DNA from: Theropithecus gelada
Lineage: Eukaryota; Chordata; Mammalia; Primates; Cercopithecidae
Direction: 5' to 3'
NCBI RefSeq assembly: GCF_003255815.1
Contig: NC_037680.1
Coordinates: 24,644,470-24,708,469, forward strand
Length of the DNA: 64,000 nt
Position 1 is the first letter of the stretch, and every line of letters starts with the position of its first letter. Under the pieces are notes generated by a model that worked only from the letters and a program-made list of their open reading frames with translations, made no database searches and had not been told where the DNA came from. Below are positions 1-11,183 of this stretch, in pieces. Position numbers and translations under genes: made by a program.

Positions 1-295
1 GAGTTGAGTGCTTCGCAATTGCTGAGTTCTGCCACTCCCCAACACTCAGAAACACTCTTTGAACCATGCCATTGCTGCTAGAGTATAGGGGAAGGGTGGT
101 GTCAGCAATTCAAGACTGTTTTTTCTATCTTTTCAGTGCCTCTGTCAGTGATACAAGGTTAAAACAAGGTACTCTGAGTGTTCATCTGATTTTTGGTTCT
201 TATGAAGGTGCTTTTGTTGCAATAGATAGCCGTTAAATTGTCTTTCTTCACGCGGGGATGATCAGTGGAGCCCTCTATTCAGTCATCTTGATCTA
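1..295 (-). mobile_element. L1 5' UTR fragment (L1PB/L1MA-like), cut by window edge
   Basis: Read on the reverse strand, the segment begins at about 290 with an AAGATG motif and a tract resembling the first bases of older primate L1 5' UTRs, then runs leftwards through the stretch about a second exon-less leader that ends in TTAACCTTG near 160. The rest of the element, if present, lies left of the window. The L1 5' UTR normally holds the internal promoter, so this is the promoter end of a reverse-strand copy. The family assignment is from memory of the consensus and the subfamily is uncertain. Confidence 0.55.
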
Positions 296-949
296 CTTTA
301 ATCGTAACTCCTACATTCTTTTGCATCTTTTGCTTCTTACTAGCCAATATGTCATTATACCCACTTACTGTTATAGTAATCATTTTTCTATTTAACTTTC
401 TCAGTTCAAAATAGTGTGTGTCTTTTCTTTCCTCATTTAACTTGGATTGTTATAAAAGTTTTGCTAGTATAATTTACAGCCCCAAAAGCAATCTATGGTT
501 TTTTTATGTCCTCTTATTCTTGAGACTGTTGAGTATTATGTTTTAAATATTTTATGCTTTAATCATTTTGATAAAGTGAAAATATAGTATTTAGCTTTTC
601 GAATTAAAGCTTCTTTAAATGCTGGTGAAATTAAATAATTTTACATTTATCATTGACCATTTATATTGTATGTGTAGGGGGAGGGTGAACTATTTGTTAA
701 CAGCATTATTCCCTTTCTATTGTAGTATAAATTGTATTTTTTAAATTGTGATAATTCTTTATATTTTTAAAATACATATCCCGTAACTGATATATATTGC
801 AACTATTTATTTCTTTAGTTTCCAACTCTCATGTTTCTTTTGGTTTTATATATAAATACATATATATGCTATCTATTTCATATGTGTATGTATAAATGTG
901 TAGATGTGTATATATACATATAGACATAAGTTTTTACACTTTAAAATTT
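296..949. other. AT-rich DNA without a recognised element
   Basis: No gene, SINE or LTR was recognised. The part at 840-925 is a TA/TG-rich low-complexity stretch. The segment may be further decayed L1 sequence joining the pieces on either side, but I cannot show it. Confidence 0.4.
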
Positions 950-2000
950 TCAAGTTATGTTTTTATTTCAATGTAATTTCTATCTTTCATATTTTGTATG
1001 AAAAGTCAATCCATATTTCAACTTTTATATAAATAATCACCTCTAATTTTAAATTTCTGTTATTTAAAGTTTGTATTGCATTTAACTCTTTAATCCCATG
1101 GAATTAAGTAAGTTTATTGTGCAATCAGTGTGTACTTTTTCCACAAATTGACTAGACAGTCAATGTCCTCTGTAGTATATATTGAAAAATTCGTTCTTTT
1201 TTCAATTAATTAAAGTTCCACATTCATTAAATTCTAAATTATTTGCATTGCTTATATTTTGTTAACCATTCATATATTTCTGGGCCAGTTCACCTGTCTT
1301 CGCTTACTATAGGTATCTCCATAATAAAATAAAATATATATTAAAATGTAATATTTGTTATGGTGAGGGTTCTTTGTATAGGTTTTTAAATTTGCTAAAA
1401 AGTTTTGTTAAAATTTATTATTATCTTTTTTTTTCCAGATGAACATCAGTGCCATGAGCTAAGATTTGTTTCTATTTTATCTTTATGGTAAATTGTAATT
1501 TCATCAAAATAAAACTTTTTTGTTATTTTGATATGTTGCTCTTAAATCTTTTATAAATTCAAGCATGCTATAGAACATAATTTTGTAGTCAATTTAATAT
1601 TCTTGTTTTGATAATATGATTGATATTTCTATGTATTGTTATAATGAATAAGGTTGGTTCTAGATCTGCCATAAGTGTTTTATGATTTCAATATTTTTTC
1701 TACTTGTTTCTTTATAGTTTATTTTGTGCTACATGGAATCAGTTTTTAAAATTGTTTTTAATTTTCTTTTATTTTCACTTACATGTTTTTATTACTGTTA
1801 TTTTTATTTTACTTTAACACTTATATGTCTTAAAATATTTATTTACAATTTTCAAAATTTTGCTGCTGGTTTTGCTGATTTTTTTCAAAGCATTTTAACC
1901 CAATAATTCTTATATGGACCCACTACTCAGAAAAGTGCATATGCCCTCACATTTTGCATATCATTTTAGGAGAGATGAAGGCCTTTGATACAATCCAGTC
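950..2000 (-). mobile_element. Ancient L1M ORF2 fragment
   Basis: The reverse strand resembles L1M ORF2. In forward reading, landmarks follow the usual order: a match near 1130-1190 to the 'TTTATTGAAAAATTC' region, then ATATTTCTGGGCC near 1272, then CCAGATGAAC near 1435. Divergence is high and no frame longer than about 60 codons survives. It is probably a 5'-truncated mammalian-age L1. The boundaries are approximate. Confidence 0.45.
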
Positions 2001-2649
2001 TTAGAAATTTAAGAATTTTTCTTTTTGAGTCTATTTACTTAGGTAATTTACTAAGGTAATGAGTAACCTGCAGTCATGTCTCCTAATGGATAAACTAGAA
2101 AAAAAAAAAAAAAAAGAAACAGGTTATACTACACACACACACACACACACACACTCACACACACACACAAAGTTTTTAAAGCATCATAGGGATGCAGAAG
2201 CAGAGAACTATACAAAATGTCCCAAGAAGGAGGAGCCTCTTTGGCAGTTTTTCACCCTGAAGGGATTTGCTGCTGTGTCTGGACCAAAGAATCTACTATG
2301 GGAAAGTAAAAACAGAGGAGCCTTTGGTGATCACATGTGATGGCATGACATGCTAAAATGTTGAAAGCTCCAAATGCAGAGCCAAATTTGTTCATAGGCC
2401 ATTTACTGAAAGCTATATTGGCACAGAAATATGGAGATGTGTGCAAGAAAGGAAGAGTGAAATCACTGATTTAGAGTTTCTGTAGTTCTTTAATATACAA
2501 TGTATGTTGTATAATATACAATGCATACAATGAAATATTATAGGACAAGTGTGAAGTGGCAGGTAAATGTGATAAGTAATAAAGGGGAAAATTAAGAATC
2601 AGATAATCTTAATGTTGAAATTAGAATACAGGAGTTTAAAATGCCTATT
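2001..2649. other. Unmatched DNA with an A-run and a CA repeat
   Basis: The stretch holds A17 at 2099-2115 and the (AC)n repeat annotated separately. An open frame crosses both tracts at 2059-2340, but its translation is dominated by Lys and alternating Thr-His runs from the simple repeats, so I do not call it a gene. Nothing else was recognised. Confidence 0.5.
2131..2169. repeat. (AC)n microsatellite
   Basis: About 19 AC units with one interruption (ACTCAC near 2153-2158). It lies 15 bases after an A17 run, the usual arrangement of a dinucleotide repeat near an A-rich tail. Confidence 0.95.
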
Positions 2650-2741
2650 CAACCCAAAACCATGGCATTGTACATTCTCAGGTAACAAACCTGCAACTTG
2701 GATATGTATACCCTCATTCTAAAATAAAAGTTGAAAAAAAA
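2650..2741 (+). mobile_element. Short L1 3' end
   Basis: The segment contains GTAACAAACCTGCAAC followed by an AAATAAAAGTTGAAAAAAA tail, which is the end of primate L1 3' UTRs. Only about 90 bases are recognisable, so the copy is severely 5'-truncated. It sits directly upstream of an older L1M on the same strand. Confidence 0.7.
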
Positions 2742-4475
2742 CCCTTAGACTGTGAAAATAAAATAAAATATCTCTTCATATATTAAATATAATAGAAAAT
2801 GAATAAAAGTTGAATATTTCTATAAAAATCTATTTTAAAAATTAAATAGACATTAGGATTAATTTAAAGATCTATCAATAGAAAATAAAAATACATCAAA
2901 ACTGAAGCTGAGAAGGAAGAGTAAAATAAAGTAAACAACAACAAAACAGAACTTAAGAGACATGGACCATGGTTGAATAGCCTAGACTAAGTGTAACTGG
3001 AGTACCAAAAGGACAAAAATGAGAGAATGAGAAAAACAATATTTGAAGAGATAATTATCAAACATTTTCCATAAATGATTAAAAATATGTAAACCTAAGT
3101 TTTAAGAAACTTGAATTATAGCCATCTTTATTCTAGTCTAATTTATTTCCTTTCTATCTTTTAAATAAAGTATTAGAAGAACTTCTTAAAAGGTGAAGTA
3201 AGAAATTTAAAAAACACGATCCTCCACATTGAACAATGTCAATACTGAAAACTATTGATGATGAAAAGTGAGAAGAAATCTGACGACTAAGACAGATTTG
3301 ACTTCCAGAATTGCCAAATCACATTAGTAAAAATGTCCAATTTTAAGCAAACAAAAACGAATATAAAGAAACAGGCAATAGAGTCCCATACACAAGAAGA
3401 ATAAAGCTAACAAAAACTGTCTCTGAGGAAGCCCAGATGATGGGCTTACTATACAAAGACTTGAATAAGTTCTTAAAAATATGTTCAAAGACTTGTCCAA
3501 AAAGTATGAGAATGATGTCTCACCAAATTAAGAATAACAATAAAGTGACAGAAATTTTAAAAATGAAATAGAAATTCTAAAATGGGAGGGGTTAATCTGG
3601 CAAAATAAATAGCAAACTCTAAGATAGTTCATTCATATTATTCAGTTCAATAAACAAAGAGGAAATAAATGAAGAAAAGTCAATAAAGCTTCAGAAACCA
3701 ATGGAACTCCATAAACTTTATGCATAATGGGGGTCTCAGAAAAGGAGAGAAACAAAAGGTAAAATTAATATTTGAAAAAAAATAGTAGATGATTACTTCC
3801 CAAATTGGATAAAACACATTTATCTACACATCTAATTAACTCAACAAACTATGGAGGATAAACTAAAATTATTGCACACATAGGTAAAACACAAACTGTC
3901 AAAATCCAAAGTCAAAGAAAGAGTCTTGAAAACAGCAAGAAGAAAACAATTTGTTGCATATAAGGGCTCTTCAAGTTAAATAGCTTACTCCTCAATAGGA
4001 GCCACCAAGTCCAGTGGGCCGTGGAATAACATGTCCAAAGTGGTGAAAGCGAGTGAACCTTTCACTCAGGAATTCTATGTCCAGCAAATTCTATATCTAC
4101 ATCTTTCAAAAGCTGAAGAAATTAAAAGATTTCCAGATAAAGAAAACTGACAAAATCTTTATCAGATCTTCCCTACAAGAAATGTTAAACGGGGATATTT
4201 GAGCTGAAATGAAAGGATATTAAATGACAACTTGAATTCCTATGAAGAAATAAGCACTAAAAACAGATGACTCCATAGGTCAATGTAAAAATCAGTCTAA
4301 ATATACAGTTTTTTATAATTCTTTCTTTCATTATATAATTTAAAAGACAACTACAGTGCAATATTTGGAAAGTTGTATTGATGTGTGTATAACGAAGAAG
4401 GTTTAATTTGTATGACAACAGGAGCACAAAGGAGGAGAGGGAAAATGGAACTGTTCAGACACAATGTTTGTGTAC

Positions 4476-4522
4476 ACTACAAATTAAATTTACTACAAAT
4501 TAAATTTACTACAAATTAAATT
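4476..4522 (+). repeat. Three tandem copies of a 16-base unit
   Basis: The unit ACTACAAATTAAATTT is repeated three times, the last lacking its final base. It lies inside the L1M body and is a local slippage or duplication product. Confidence 0.95.
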
Positions 4523-5935
4523 CTTTTAAGTTAACATGCATATTTTAAGCCTCAAAGACACCATTAGAAAAATAAAATAAAATAAAATATAAACAGCAAA
4601 ATAATTTAAAAAGCACACAGAAAATTATTTAAGACAATAATAAGCCAATAATGGAGAAAGAATCAGAGCGTATCAGATACATTAAAATAGCAAAATGACA
4701 AATGTGCATCATATTTCACCAGAATAACACTAAATATGAGTTGATTAAGTACCTGCAATCAAAGTCAGATATTGACAGAATTGATGAAGAAAATATTATC
4801 TTACTATATACTGTCTACAAGAGACACATTTTATTCAATGACAAAAATAGGTTTGAAGTGAGAAAGTGGAAATAGATACACTATGCAGCAAAGAGAGCTG
4901 GAGTAGCTATATTAACTTTAGACAAAATAGATGCTAAGAGAAAAATGGTATTAGACATAAACGATACTTGATAATGGCAAAAGGATCAATACATCAGGAT
5001 GATATCTCAAATAGATAAAGCAAAAACTGACAGAAATAGAAAGAAAAATAGACAATTCAACAATAGCAGTTGGAAAATTTAATACTCCTGACCTTGCGGA
5101 AATAAAAGGATTATAAAAATACTATTAATAATTGTATACCAACTAATTAAATAAATGAGATGAAGTGGACAATTTCCTAGGGAAACAAACACTACTTAAA
5201 ATATCCCAAGAAGAAATAGAATATATAAATAAGCTTGTAAAGTAAAATGATTGAATTAGTAACAATTAAAAAGCCCAGAATGAGATAGTTTCACTGGCGA
5301 ATTCTACTAAAACTTCAAAAAGAATTAATATGAATTCTTCACAAATTCTTTCAAATAATAGAAGACAACAGCAAATCCCAACTCATTCTATCCTAATACC
5401 GTATCACTCTGACACCAAACCCAGACTAGGATGCCGTAAGAAAACTATAGACACATAATTCTTATGAACATAAATGTAAAAATTATTAATACTAGCAAAT
5501 TGGATCCAGCAACATATAAAAAGGGCTTATAAAGCATGACTAGTTGGGATTTAGCCCAGCAATGCAAGTTTGGTTCTACATATGAAAATCAATCAATGTG
5601 ATACACTATATTAATACAATAAAAGAAAAAAACTCAAATAATCATATCAATGGATACAGAAAAAGTATTTTAAAAGACCCAAAACCTTGTCTCATTAAAA
5701 AAAGATCAACAAACTGAAATAGAAAGTATTTTTTTTCAATCTGATAAAAGACATCTACAAAAATACTGTAGTTTGATACTGAAAAACTTGATACTTATCA
5801 CTTTTATTCAACATTGTATTGACAATTCTGGCCAGAGCAATGAGGCAAGAAAAGGGAATAACAGGCATCCAGACTAGAAAGGCAGAAGTAACCCTATGTC
5901 TACGTGCAGGTTGTGTGTAATCTTTTCTTTCTGTC

Positions 5936-6238
5936 TTTTTTTTTTTTTTTTTTTTTTGAGACGGAGTCTCGCTCTGTCACCAGGCTGGAGTGCGGTGACG
6001 CAGCATCGGCTCACTGCAACCTCCACCTCCTTGGTTCAAGCGATTCTCCTGCCTCAGCCTCCCTAGTAGCTGGGACTACAGGTGTGTGCCACCATGCCCA
6101 GCTAAAGTTTTTTGTATTTTAATAGAGATGGCGTTTCACCATGTTGGCCAGGAAGGTCTCGATCTCTTGACCTAGTGATCCGCCCGCCTCGGCCTCCCAA
6201 AGTGCTGAGATTACAGGCGTGAGTCAGCACACCCGGCC
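5936..6238 (-). mobile_element. AluS element, full length
   Basis: The poly-T at 5936-5957 and GAGACGGAGTCTCGCTCTGT mark the reversed 3' end, and ACCCGGCC at 6231-6238 marks the 5' end. Both monomers are present. It interrupts L1M ORF2 sequence, which resumes at about 6239. The antisense open frame at 5904-6122 is an ordinary Alu frame, not a gene. Confidence 0.95.
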
Positions 6239-6343
6239 TATAATGTTATATAGAGAAAAATCTAAGAAATTCACAAAAATAAGTATAAGAACTAGTAAAT
6301 GGGTTCAACACACTTGCAGTATATATGATCAAAATACAAAATC

Positions 6344-6459
6344 AATTGTATTTTTATGTGTTAACAGTAAGCATACAAAAATAAAATTAAGGAAACAATT
6401 TAATTGTATTTTTATATATTAACAATAAGCACACAAAAATAAAATAAGGGAAACAATTT
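6344..6459 (+). repeat. 58-base tandem duplication inside L1M ORF2
   Basis: 6344-6401 and 6402-6459 are two copies of the same 58 bases, both starting AATTGTATTTTTAT and ending GGAAACAATTT. The copies differ at a few positions, so the duplication is not recent. Confidence 0.95.
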
Positions 6460-6517
6460 AATTTATAATAACATAAAAACAAAATGCTTAGGAATAAATT
6501 TATTTAAAGAAATGCAA

Positions 6518-6796
6518 GACTGGACACAGTGGTTCACACCGGTAATCCCAGCACTTTGGGAGTCTTAGGCGGGAATATCACAAGGTCAGGAATTTGAGAC
6601 CTGCCAGGCCTACATAGTGAAACCCAGTCTCTACTAAAAATACAAAAAGTAGCCAGGCATGGAGGTGCACGCCTGTAGTCCCAGGTATTCAGGGGGCTGA
6701 GGCAGGAGAATCACTTGAACCTGGGAGGAGGTGGCTGTGGCAAGCCGAGATTGTGTCGCTGCTCTCAAGCCTGGGAAACAGTGAGATTCCATCTCA
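6518..6796 (+). mobile_element. Alu (S/J-like) with an expanded purine tail
   Basis: The body runs from a diverged GGACACAGTGG start to CATCTCA. The direct repeat AAGAAATGCAA occurs at 6507-6517 and 7306-7316, so the insertion includes everything up to 7305. That makes the whole purine tract at 6797-7305 the derived tail of this Alu. It lies in the L1M ORF2 3' half. Confidence 0.93.
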
Positions 6797-7305
6797 TGAA
6801 GAAGAAGAAGAAGGAGGAGGAGGAGGAGGAGGAGGAGAAGGAGGAGGAGAAGAAGAAGAAGAAGAAGAAGAAGAAGAAGAAGAAGAAGAAGAAGAANNNN
6901 NNNNAGAAGAAGAAGAAGAAGAAGAAGAAGAAGAAGAAGAAGAAGAAGAAGAAGAAGAGGAAGAGGAAGAGGAAGAGGAAGAGGAAGAGGAAGAGGAAGG
7001 AGAAGGAGAAGGGGAAGGGGAAGGGGAAGGGGAAGGGGAAGGGGAAGGGGAAGAAGAAGAAGAGGAGGAGGAGGAGGAGGAAGAGGAGGAGGAAGAGGAG
7101 GAGGAAGAAGAAGGAAGGAGAAGAAGAAGAAGGAAGGAGAAGAGGGAAGGAGAAGAGGGAAGGAGGAGGGGGAAGGTGGAGGGGGAAGGGGGAGGGGGAA
7201 GGGGGAAGGAGAAAGGGGAAGGAGAAGGGGGAAGGAGAAGGGGGAAGGAGAAGGAAGAAGAAGGAAGAGGAAGGGGAAGGGGAAGGGGAAGGGGGGAGGA
7301 GGAAG
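6797..7305 (+). repeat. (GAA)n/(GGA)n/(GGGGAA)n homopurine tract with an 8-N gap
   Basis: Apart from TG at its first two bases and one T near 7175, the tract is purine only. The sub-blocks in order are: GAA/GGA at 6797-6850; GAA from 6850 to about 6957, interrupted by N at 6897-6904; GAGGAA at 6958-7000; GGGGAA at 7005-7052; GGA/GAA at 7053-7140; and GGGGGAA and GGGGAA mixtures to 7300. Long frames on both strands here (poly-Glu/Lys one way, poly-Leu/Phe/Pro the other) are artefacts of the repeat. True length is uncertain because of the gap. Confidence 0.97.
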
Positions 7306-8850
7306 AAGAAATGCAAAATATACTTTGAAAACTATGAGATATTTGCGAGATAAAGAATATCTAAATAAATTAAAAAACATTTTTAGATTTCAAGATTTAC
7401 TAAGGGTTACACTTCCATATTTCAAGTCTTACTAAAAAGCTATAGTAACAATATAAGGTAATACTCCATAAAAATCACATATACATCAACAACATAAAAC
7501 CACAAGTCTCAGAAATAAATCTTCATATTTATCATCAATTTACTCTTGACAATGATGCTGCGGCCATTCAATGGTGAAAGAATAGTTCTTTTAATAAATG
7601 GTGCTGGAATCGGATATCCATATGAATTCATAGGCAAAAGAAGACAGCTGAAGCACTACCTCACACTATATACAAAATGTAACTCCAGCTGCATCATAGA
7701 TCTAATATAATAGCTAAAACTATGAAGATCTTAGAAGACATAATTGAACTTTTATAACCTTGGGTTTTCAATGGTTTCTTAGAGATGATATCAAAGGCAT
7801 ACGTGACAAAAGAAAAAAACAAGTAAATTAATTTGAACAAAATTTAATGATTTCTTCTTCAAAGGAAAGCATCAAGCAAAGAAAAAGACAACTGATAAGA
7901 TAAAAGATTTGCAAATCATACATCTGGTAACATTTTATACAGACTACAAAAGAAATGTATACAACTCAACAATAAAACTCAACCGATTTAACAATGGGCA
8001 ATTTTTAATTGCTATTTCTCCTAAGAAGATATATGAGTGGTCAGTAAACACACGAATATATACTTAACATCATGAGCCATTAGGAAATGCAAAACAAAAG
8101 CAAAATGAGCTGTTGCTTTATGCTCACTAGAATGGTTAAAATAAAAAAAGTTAGTGAACAACAAATGCTGATGAGAATGCAGAGATTTTGAAATCCTCAT
8201 TCATTACTGTTGAGATTGTAAAACGGTGCAGTCACTTCAGAAAACAGTGTTTCAATACCTCAAAGTGTTAAACATAAACCATATGTCACAGCAATTATAC
8301 TTCTAGGTACATTCCCAAGAGAAATGAAACGATGTATCTCTGCAAAAAAAAAAATTGTACACAAATGTTCATCTTGCATTGTAACCAAAAAGTGGGAAAA
8401 AAAGTTCATCAGCTGATAAATGGATAAACAAAAATGTATATTCATATAAGAAATATTATTTGGCAATAAAATAAATGAAGTACTAATACATCATACAGAA
8501 TAAATGAAATTTAAAAATACTATACTAAGAGAAAGAGGTCAGTCACAGAAGAATGTATATTATATGAATGCATTGATATAAAATTTCCAGAATAGGGAAT
8601 TCCATAGGGAGAGAAAGCAGATTAGCAATTGCCAGGGATTGGAGGGATGACAGAGTGGGGGTGGCTGCCAGTGAGTATGGGACTCCTTTGTGGGGTGATG
8701 AAAATATTCTAAACTTTGATAGTGGCAATGGATGACTGCATAACTCTGTGAACATACTAAAAACCCCTGAGTTATACATTTTTAAATGGCAGATTTTATG
8801 ACATGAAAATCATGCTGCAAAAAGCCATTGTAAAAGTGTTATAAAAAATA

Positions 8851-9030
8851 AAAAGAGTGGAAGCAAGAAACTTTTATTTACCCTCATGTTATTTGCCCCA
8901 ACGTCTTTGATCTAAAAATTACAATATGGTGTTATGAATTCAGATTATTATTAATAACTTTATTCTTTACAATAGGGCTTATATTTCTATTAACATATTT
9001 GTAAAGTTAATGTATTTTATAATCAGATGA
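8851..9030. other. Short unmatched spacer
   Basis: AT-rich bases lie between the 3' end of the L1M and the 3' end of the opposing L1PA. No target-site duplication was recognised here. Confidence 0.5.
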
Positions 9031-9211
9031 CTCTAGGGTACATGTGTGCAACATGCAGGTTTGATACAAAGGTGTACGTGTGCCATGTTGGTTTGCTGCA
9101 CCAATCAACTCGTCATTAGCATTAGGAATTTCTCCTAATGCTATCCCAGTCCCCGACTCCCCAACAAGCCCCAGTGATGTTCCCCGCCCTGTGTCCAAGT
9201 GACCTTATTGT

Positions 9212-9730
9212 TCAATTCCCAACTATGAGTGACAACATGCAGTGTTTGGTTTTCTGTCCTTGTAATAGTTTACTGAGAAAGAAGGTTTCCAGCTTCATCC
9301 ATGTCCCTGCAAAGGACATGAACACATCCTTTTTTATGGCTGCATAATATTCCATGGTGTATATATGCCACATTTTCTTTATCCAGTCTATAATTGATGG
9401 ACATTTGGGATGGTTCCAAGTCTTTGCTATTGTGAACAGTGCTGCAATAAACATACGTGTGCTTGTGTCTTTGTAGTAGCATGATTTATAATCCTTTGGG
9501 TATATACCCAGTAATGAGATCACTGGGTCAAATGGTATTTCTAGTTCTAAATCCTTTGGGGATCGCCACACTGTCTTCCACAATGGTTGAAGTAATTTAC
9601 ACTCCCACCAACAGTGTAAAAGCGTTCCTATTTCTCCACATCCTCTCCAGCATCTGTTGTTTCCTGACGTTTTAGTGATTGCCATTCTAACTGGTGTGAG
9701 ATGGCATCTCATTGTGGTTTTGATCTGCAT
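9212..9730 (-). pseudogene. L1 ORF2 C-terminal remnant
   Basis: A 172-codon reverse frame matches the end of the L1 ORF2 protein, including the cysteine-rich segment CWRGCGEIGTLLHCWWECK and the downstream YYAAIKK region. In intact L1 this domain supports retrotransposition through nucleic-acid binding. Here it is detached from the RT and endonuclease, and upstream frames are broken by the AluY and by stops, so no functional product is expected. Divergence from the family is modest. Confidence 0.9.
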
Positions 9731-9790
9731 TTATCTGATGACCAGTGATGAGCATTTTTTCATGTGTCTGTTGGCTGCATAGATATTTTC

Positions 9791-10097
9791 TTTTTTTTTT
9801 TTTTTTTTTTTTTTTTGAGACGGAGTCTCGCTCTGTAGCCCAGGCTGGAGTGCAGTGGCCGGATCTCAGCTCACTGCAAGCTCCGCCTCCCGGGTTCACG
9901 CCATTCTCTGGCCTCAGCCTCCCGAGTAGCTGGGACTACAGGCGCCCGCCATCTCGCCCGGCTATTTTTTGTATTTCTTAGTAGAGACGGGGTTTCACTG
10001 TGTTCGCCAGGATGGTCTCGATCTCCTGACCTCGTGATCCGCCCATCTCGGCCTCCCAAAGTGCTGGGATTACAGGCTTGAGCCACCGCGCCCGGCC
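9791..10097 (-). mobile_element. AluY of Old World monkey type
   Basis: A T26 run at 9791-9816 is followed by a nearly intact Alu with CAGTGGCCGGATCTCAGCTC, the complement of the monkey GATCCGGCCACTG state. The element ends CGCCCGGCC. The target-site repeat GATATTTTCTTT is seen at 9782-9793 and again at 10099-10110. It is inserted in the L1PA 3' arm, so it is younger than that L1. The open frames at 9745-9981 (+) and 9871-10257 (-) are Alu read-through. Confidence 0.95.
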
Positions 10098-10522
10098 TGA
10101 TATTTTCTTTTGAGAAGTGTCTGTTCATATCCTTTGCCCACTTTTTGATGGGATTGTTTTTTTCTTGTAAATTTGTTTGAGTTCTTTGTAGATTCTGGAT
10201 ATAAGCCCTTGTCAGATGGGTAGATTCCAAAAATTTTTTTCCCATTCTGTAGGTCACCTGTTCACTCTGATGGTAGTTTCTTTTGCCATACAGGAGCTAT
10301 TTAGTTTAATTCGATCCCATTTGTCAATTTTGGCTTTTGTTGCCATTGCTTTTGGTGTTTTAGTCATGAAGTTCTTACCCATGCCTGTGTCCTGAATGGT
10401 ATTGCCTAGGTGTTCTAGGGTTTTTATGGTTTTAGGTCAAATATTTAAGTCTTTAATCCATCTTGAATTACTTTTTGTATAAGGTGTAAAGAAGAGATCC
10501 AGTTTCAGCTTTCTACATATGG

Positions 10523-11143
10523 CTAGTCAGTTTTCCCAGCACTATTTATTAAATAGGGAATCCTTTCCCCATTTCTTGTTTTTGTCAGTTTGTTAAAGAT
10601 CAGATGGTTGTAGATGTGTGGTGCTATTTCTGAGGCTGCTGTTCTGTTCCATTGGTCTATATATCTGTTTTGGTACCAGTACCATGCTGTTTTGGTTACT
10701 GTAGCCTTGTAGTATAGTTTGAAGTCAGGTAGCATCATGCCTCCAGTTTTGTTCTTTTTGCTTAAGATTATCTTGGCAATGCGGGCTCTTTCTTGGTCCC
10801 ATATGAACTTTAAAGTAGTTTCTTCCAATTCTGTGAAGAAAGTCATTGGTAGCTTGATGGGAGTGACATTGAATCTATAAATTACCTTGGGCAGTATGGC
10901 CATTTTCACGATATTGATTCTTCCTATCCATGAGCATGGAATGTTCTTCCATTTTTTTGTGTCCTCTTTTATCTCATTGAGCAGTGGTTTGTAGTTCTCC
11001 TTGAAGAGGTCCTTCACATCCCTTGTAAGTTGGATTCCTAGGTATTTTATTCTCTTTGTAGCAATTGGGAATGGGAGCTCACTCATGATTTGGCTCTCTG
11101 TTTGTCTGTTATTAGTGTATAAGAATGCTTGTGATTTTTGCAC
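10523..11143 (-). pseudogene. L1 ORF2 fragment after the RT core
   Basis: A 206-codon reverse frame matches L1 ORF2p between the RT catalytic core and the C-terminal domain. Recognisable stretches include KYLGIQLTRDVKDLF, WKNIPCSWIGRINIVKM and LPDFKLYYKATV. It is the longest credible coding remnant in the window. It belongs to the non-inverted arm of the twin-primed L1 and has no intact start, endonuclease or RT core attached, so it is a pseudogene. Confidence 0.93.
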
Positions 11144-11183
11144 ATTGATTTTGTATCTTGAGACTTTGCTAAAGTTGCTTATC

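Larger units (their letters stand above)
2870..8850 (+). mobile_element. Long ancient L1M element, interrupted by two Alus
   Basis: The order of landmarks is that of a mammalian-wide L1 read forwards. An ORF1-side region lies at about 3030-4350 (for example near 3900-4200, the 'gaaaacagcaag ... ttctatgtccagcaaa ... ctacaagaaatg' series). ORF2 sequence follows from about 4740, with CTACAAGAGACACA near 4816 and GAGAGCTGGAGTAGCTATA near 4892. ORF2 continues either side of the Alus, and the 3' end lies near 8,750-8,850. All frames are shattered, so no protein is made. Alu insertions at 5936-6238 and 6518-7305 split it. The copy spans about 6 kb including the inserts. Confidence 0.8.

Noticed and set aside
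2059..2340. 93-codon frame with Thr-His repeats
   Set aside because: The translation is made by the A-run and the (AC)n microsatellite.
6634..7380. 248-codon reverse and 212/191-codon forward frames
   Set aside because: They read the homopurine tract as poly-Leu/Pro/Phe or poly-Lys/Glu and cross the N gap. Simple repeats without stops in several frames give such frames automatically.
9871..10257. 128-codon reverse frame with Alu in the middle
   Set aside because: It is L1 ORF2 sequence read into an inserted AluY, not a fusion gene.
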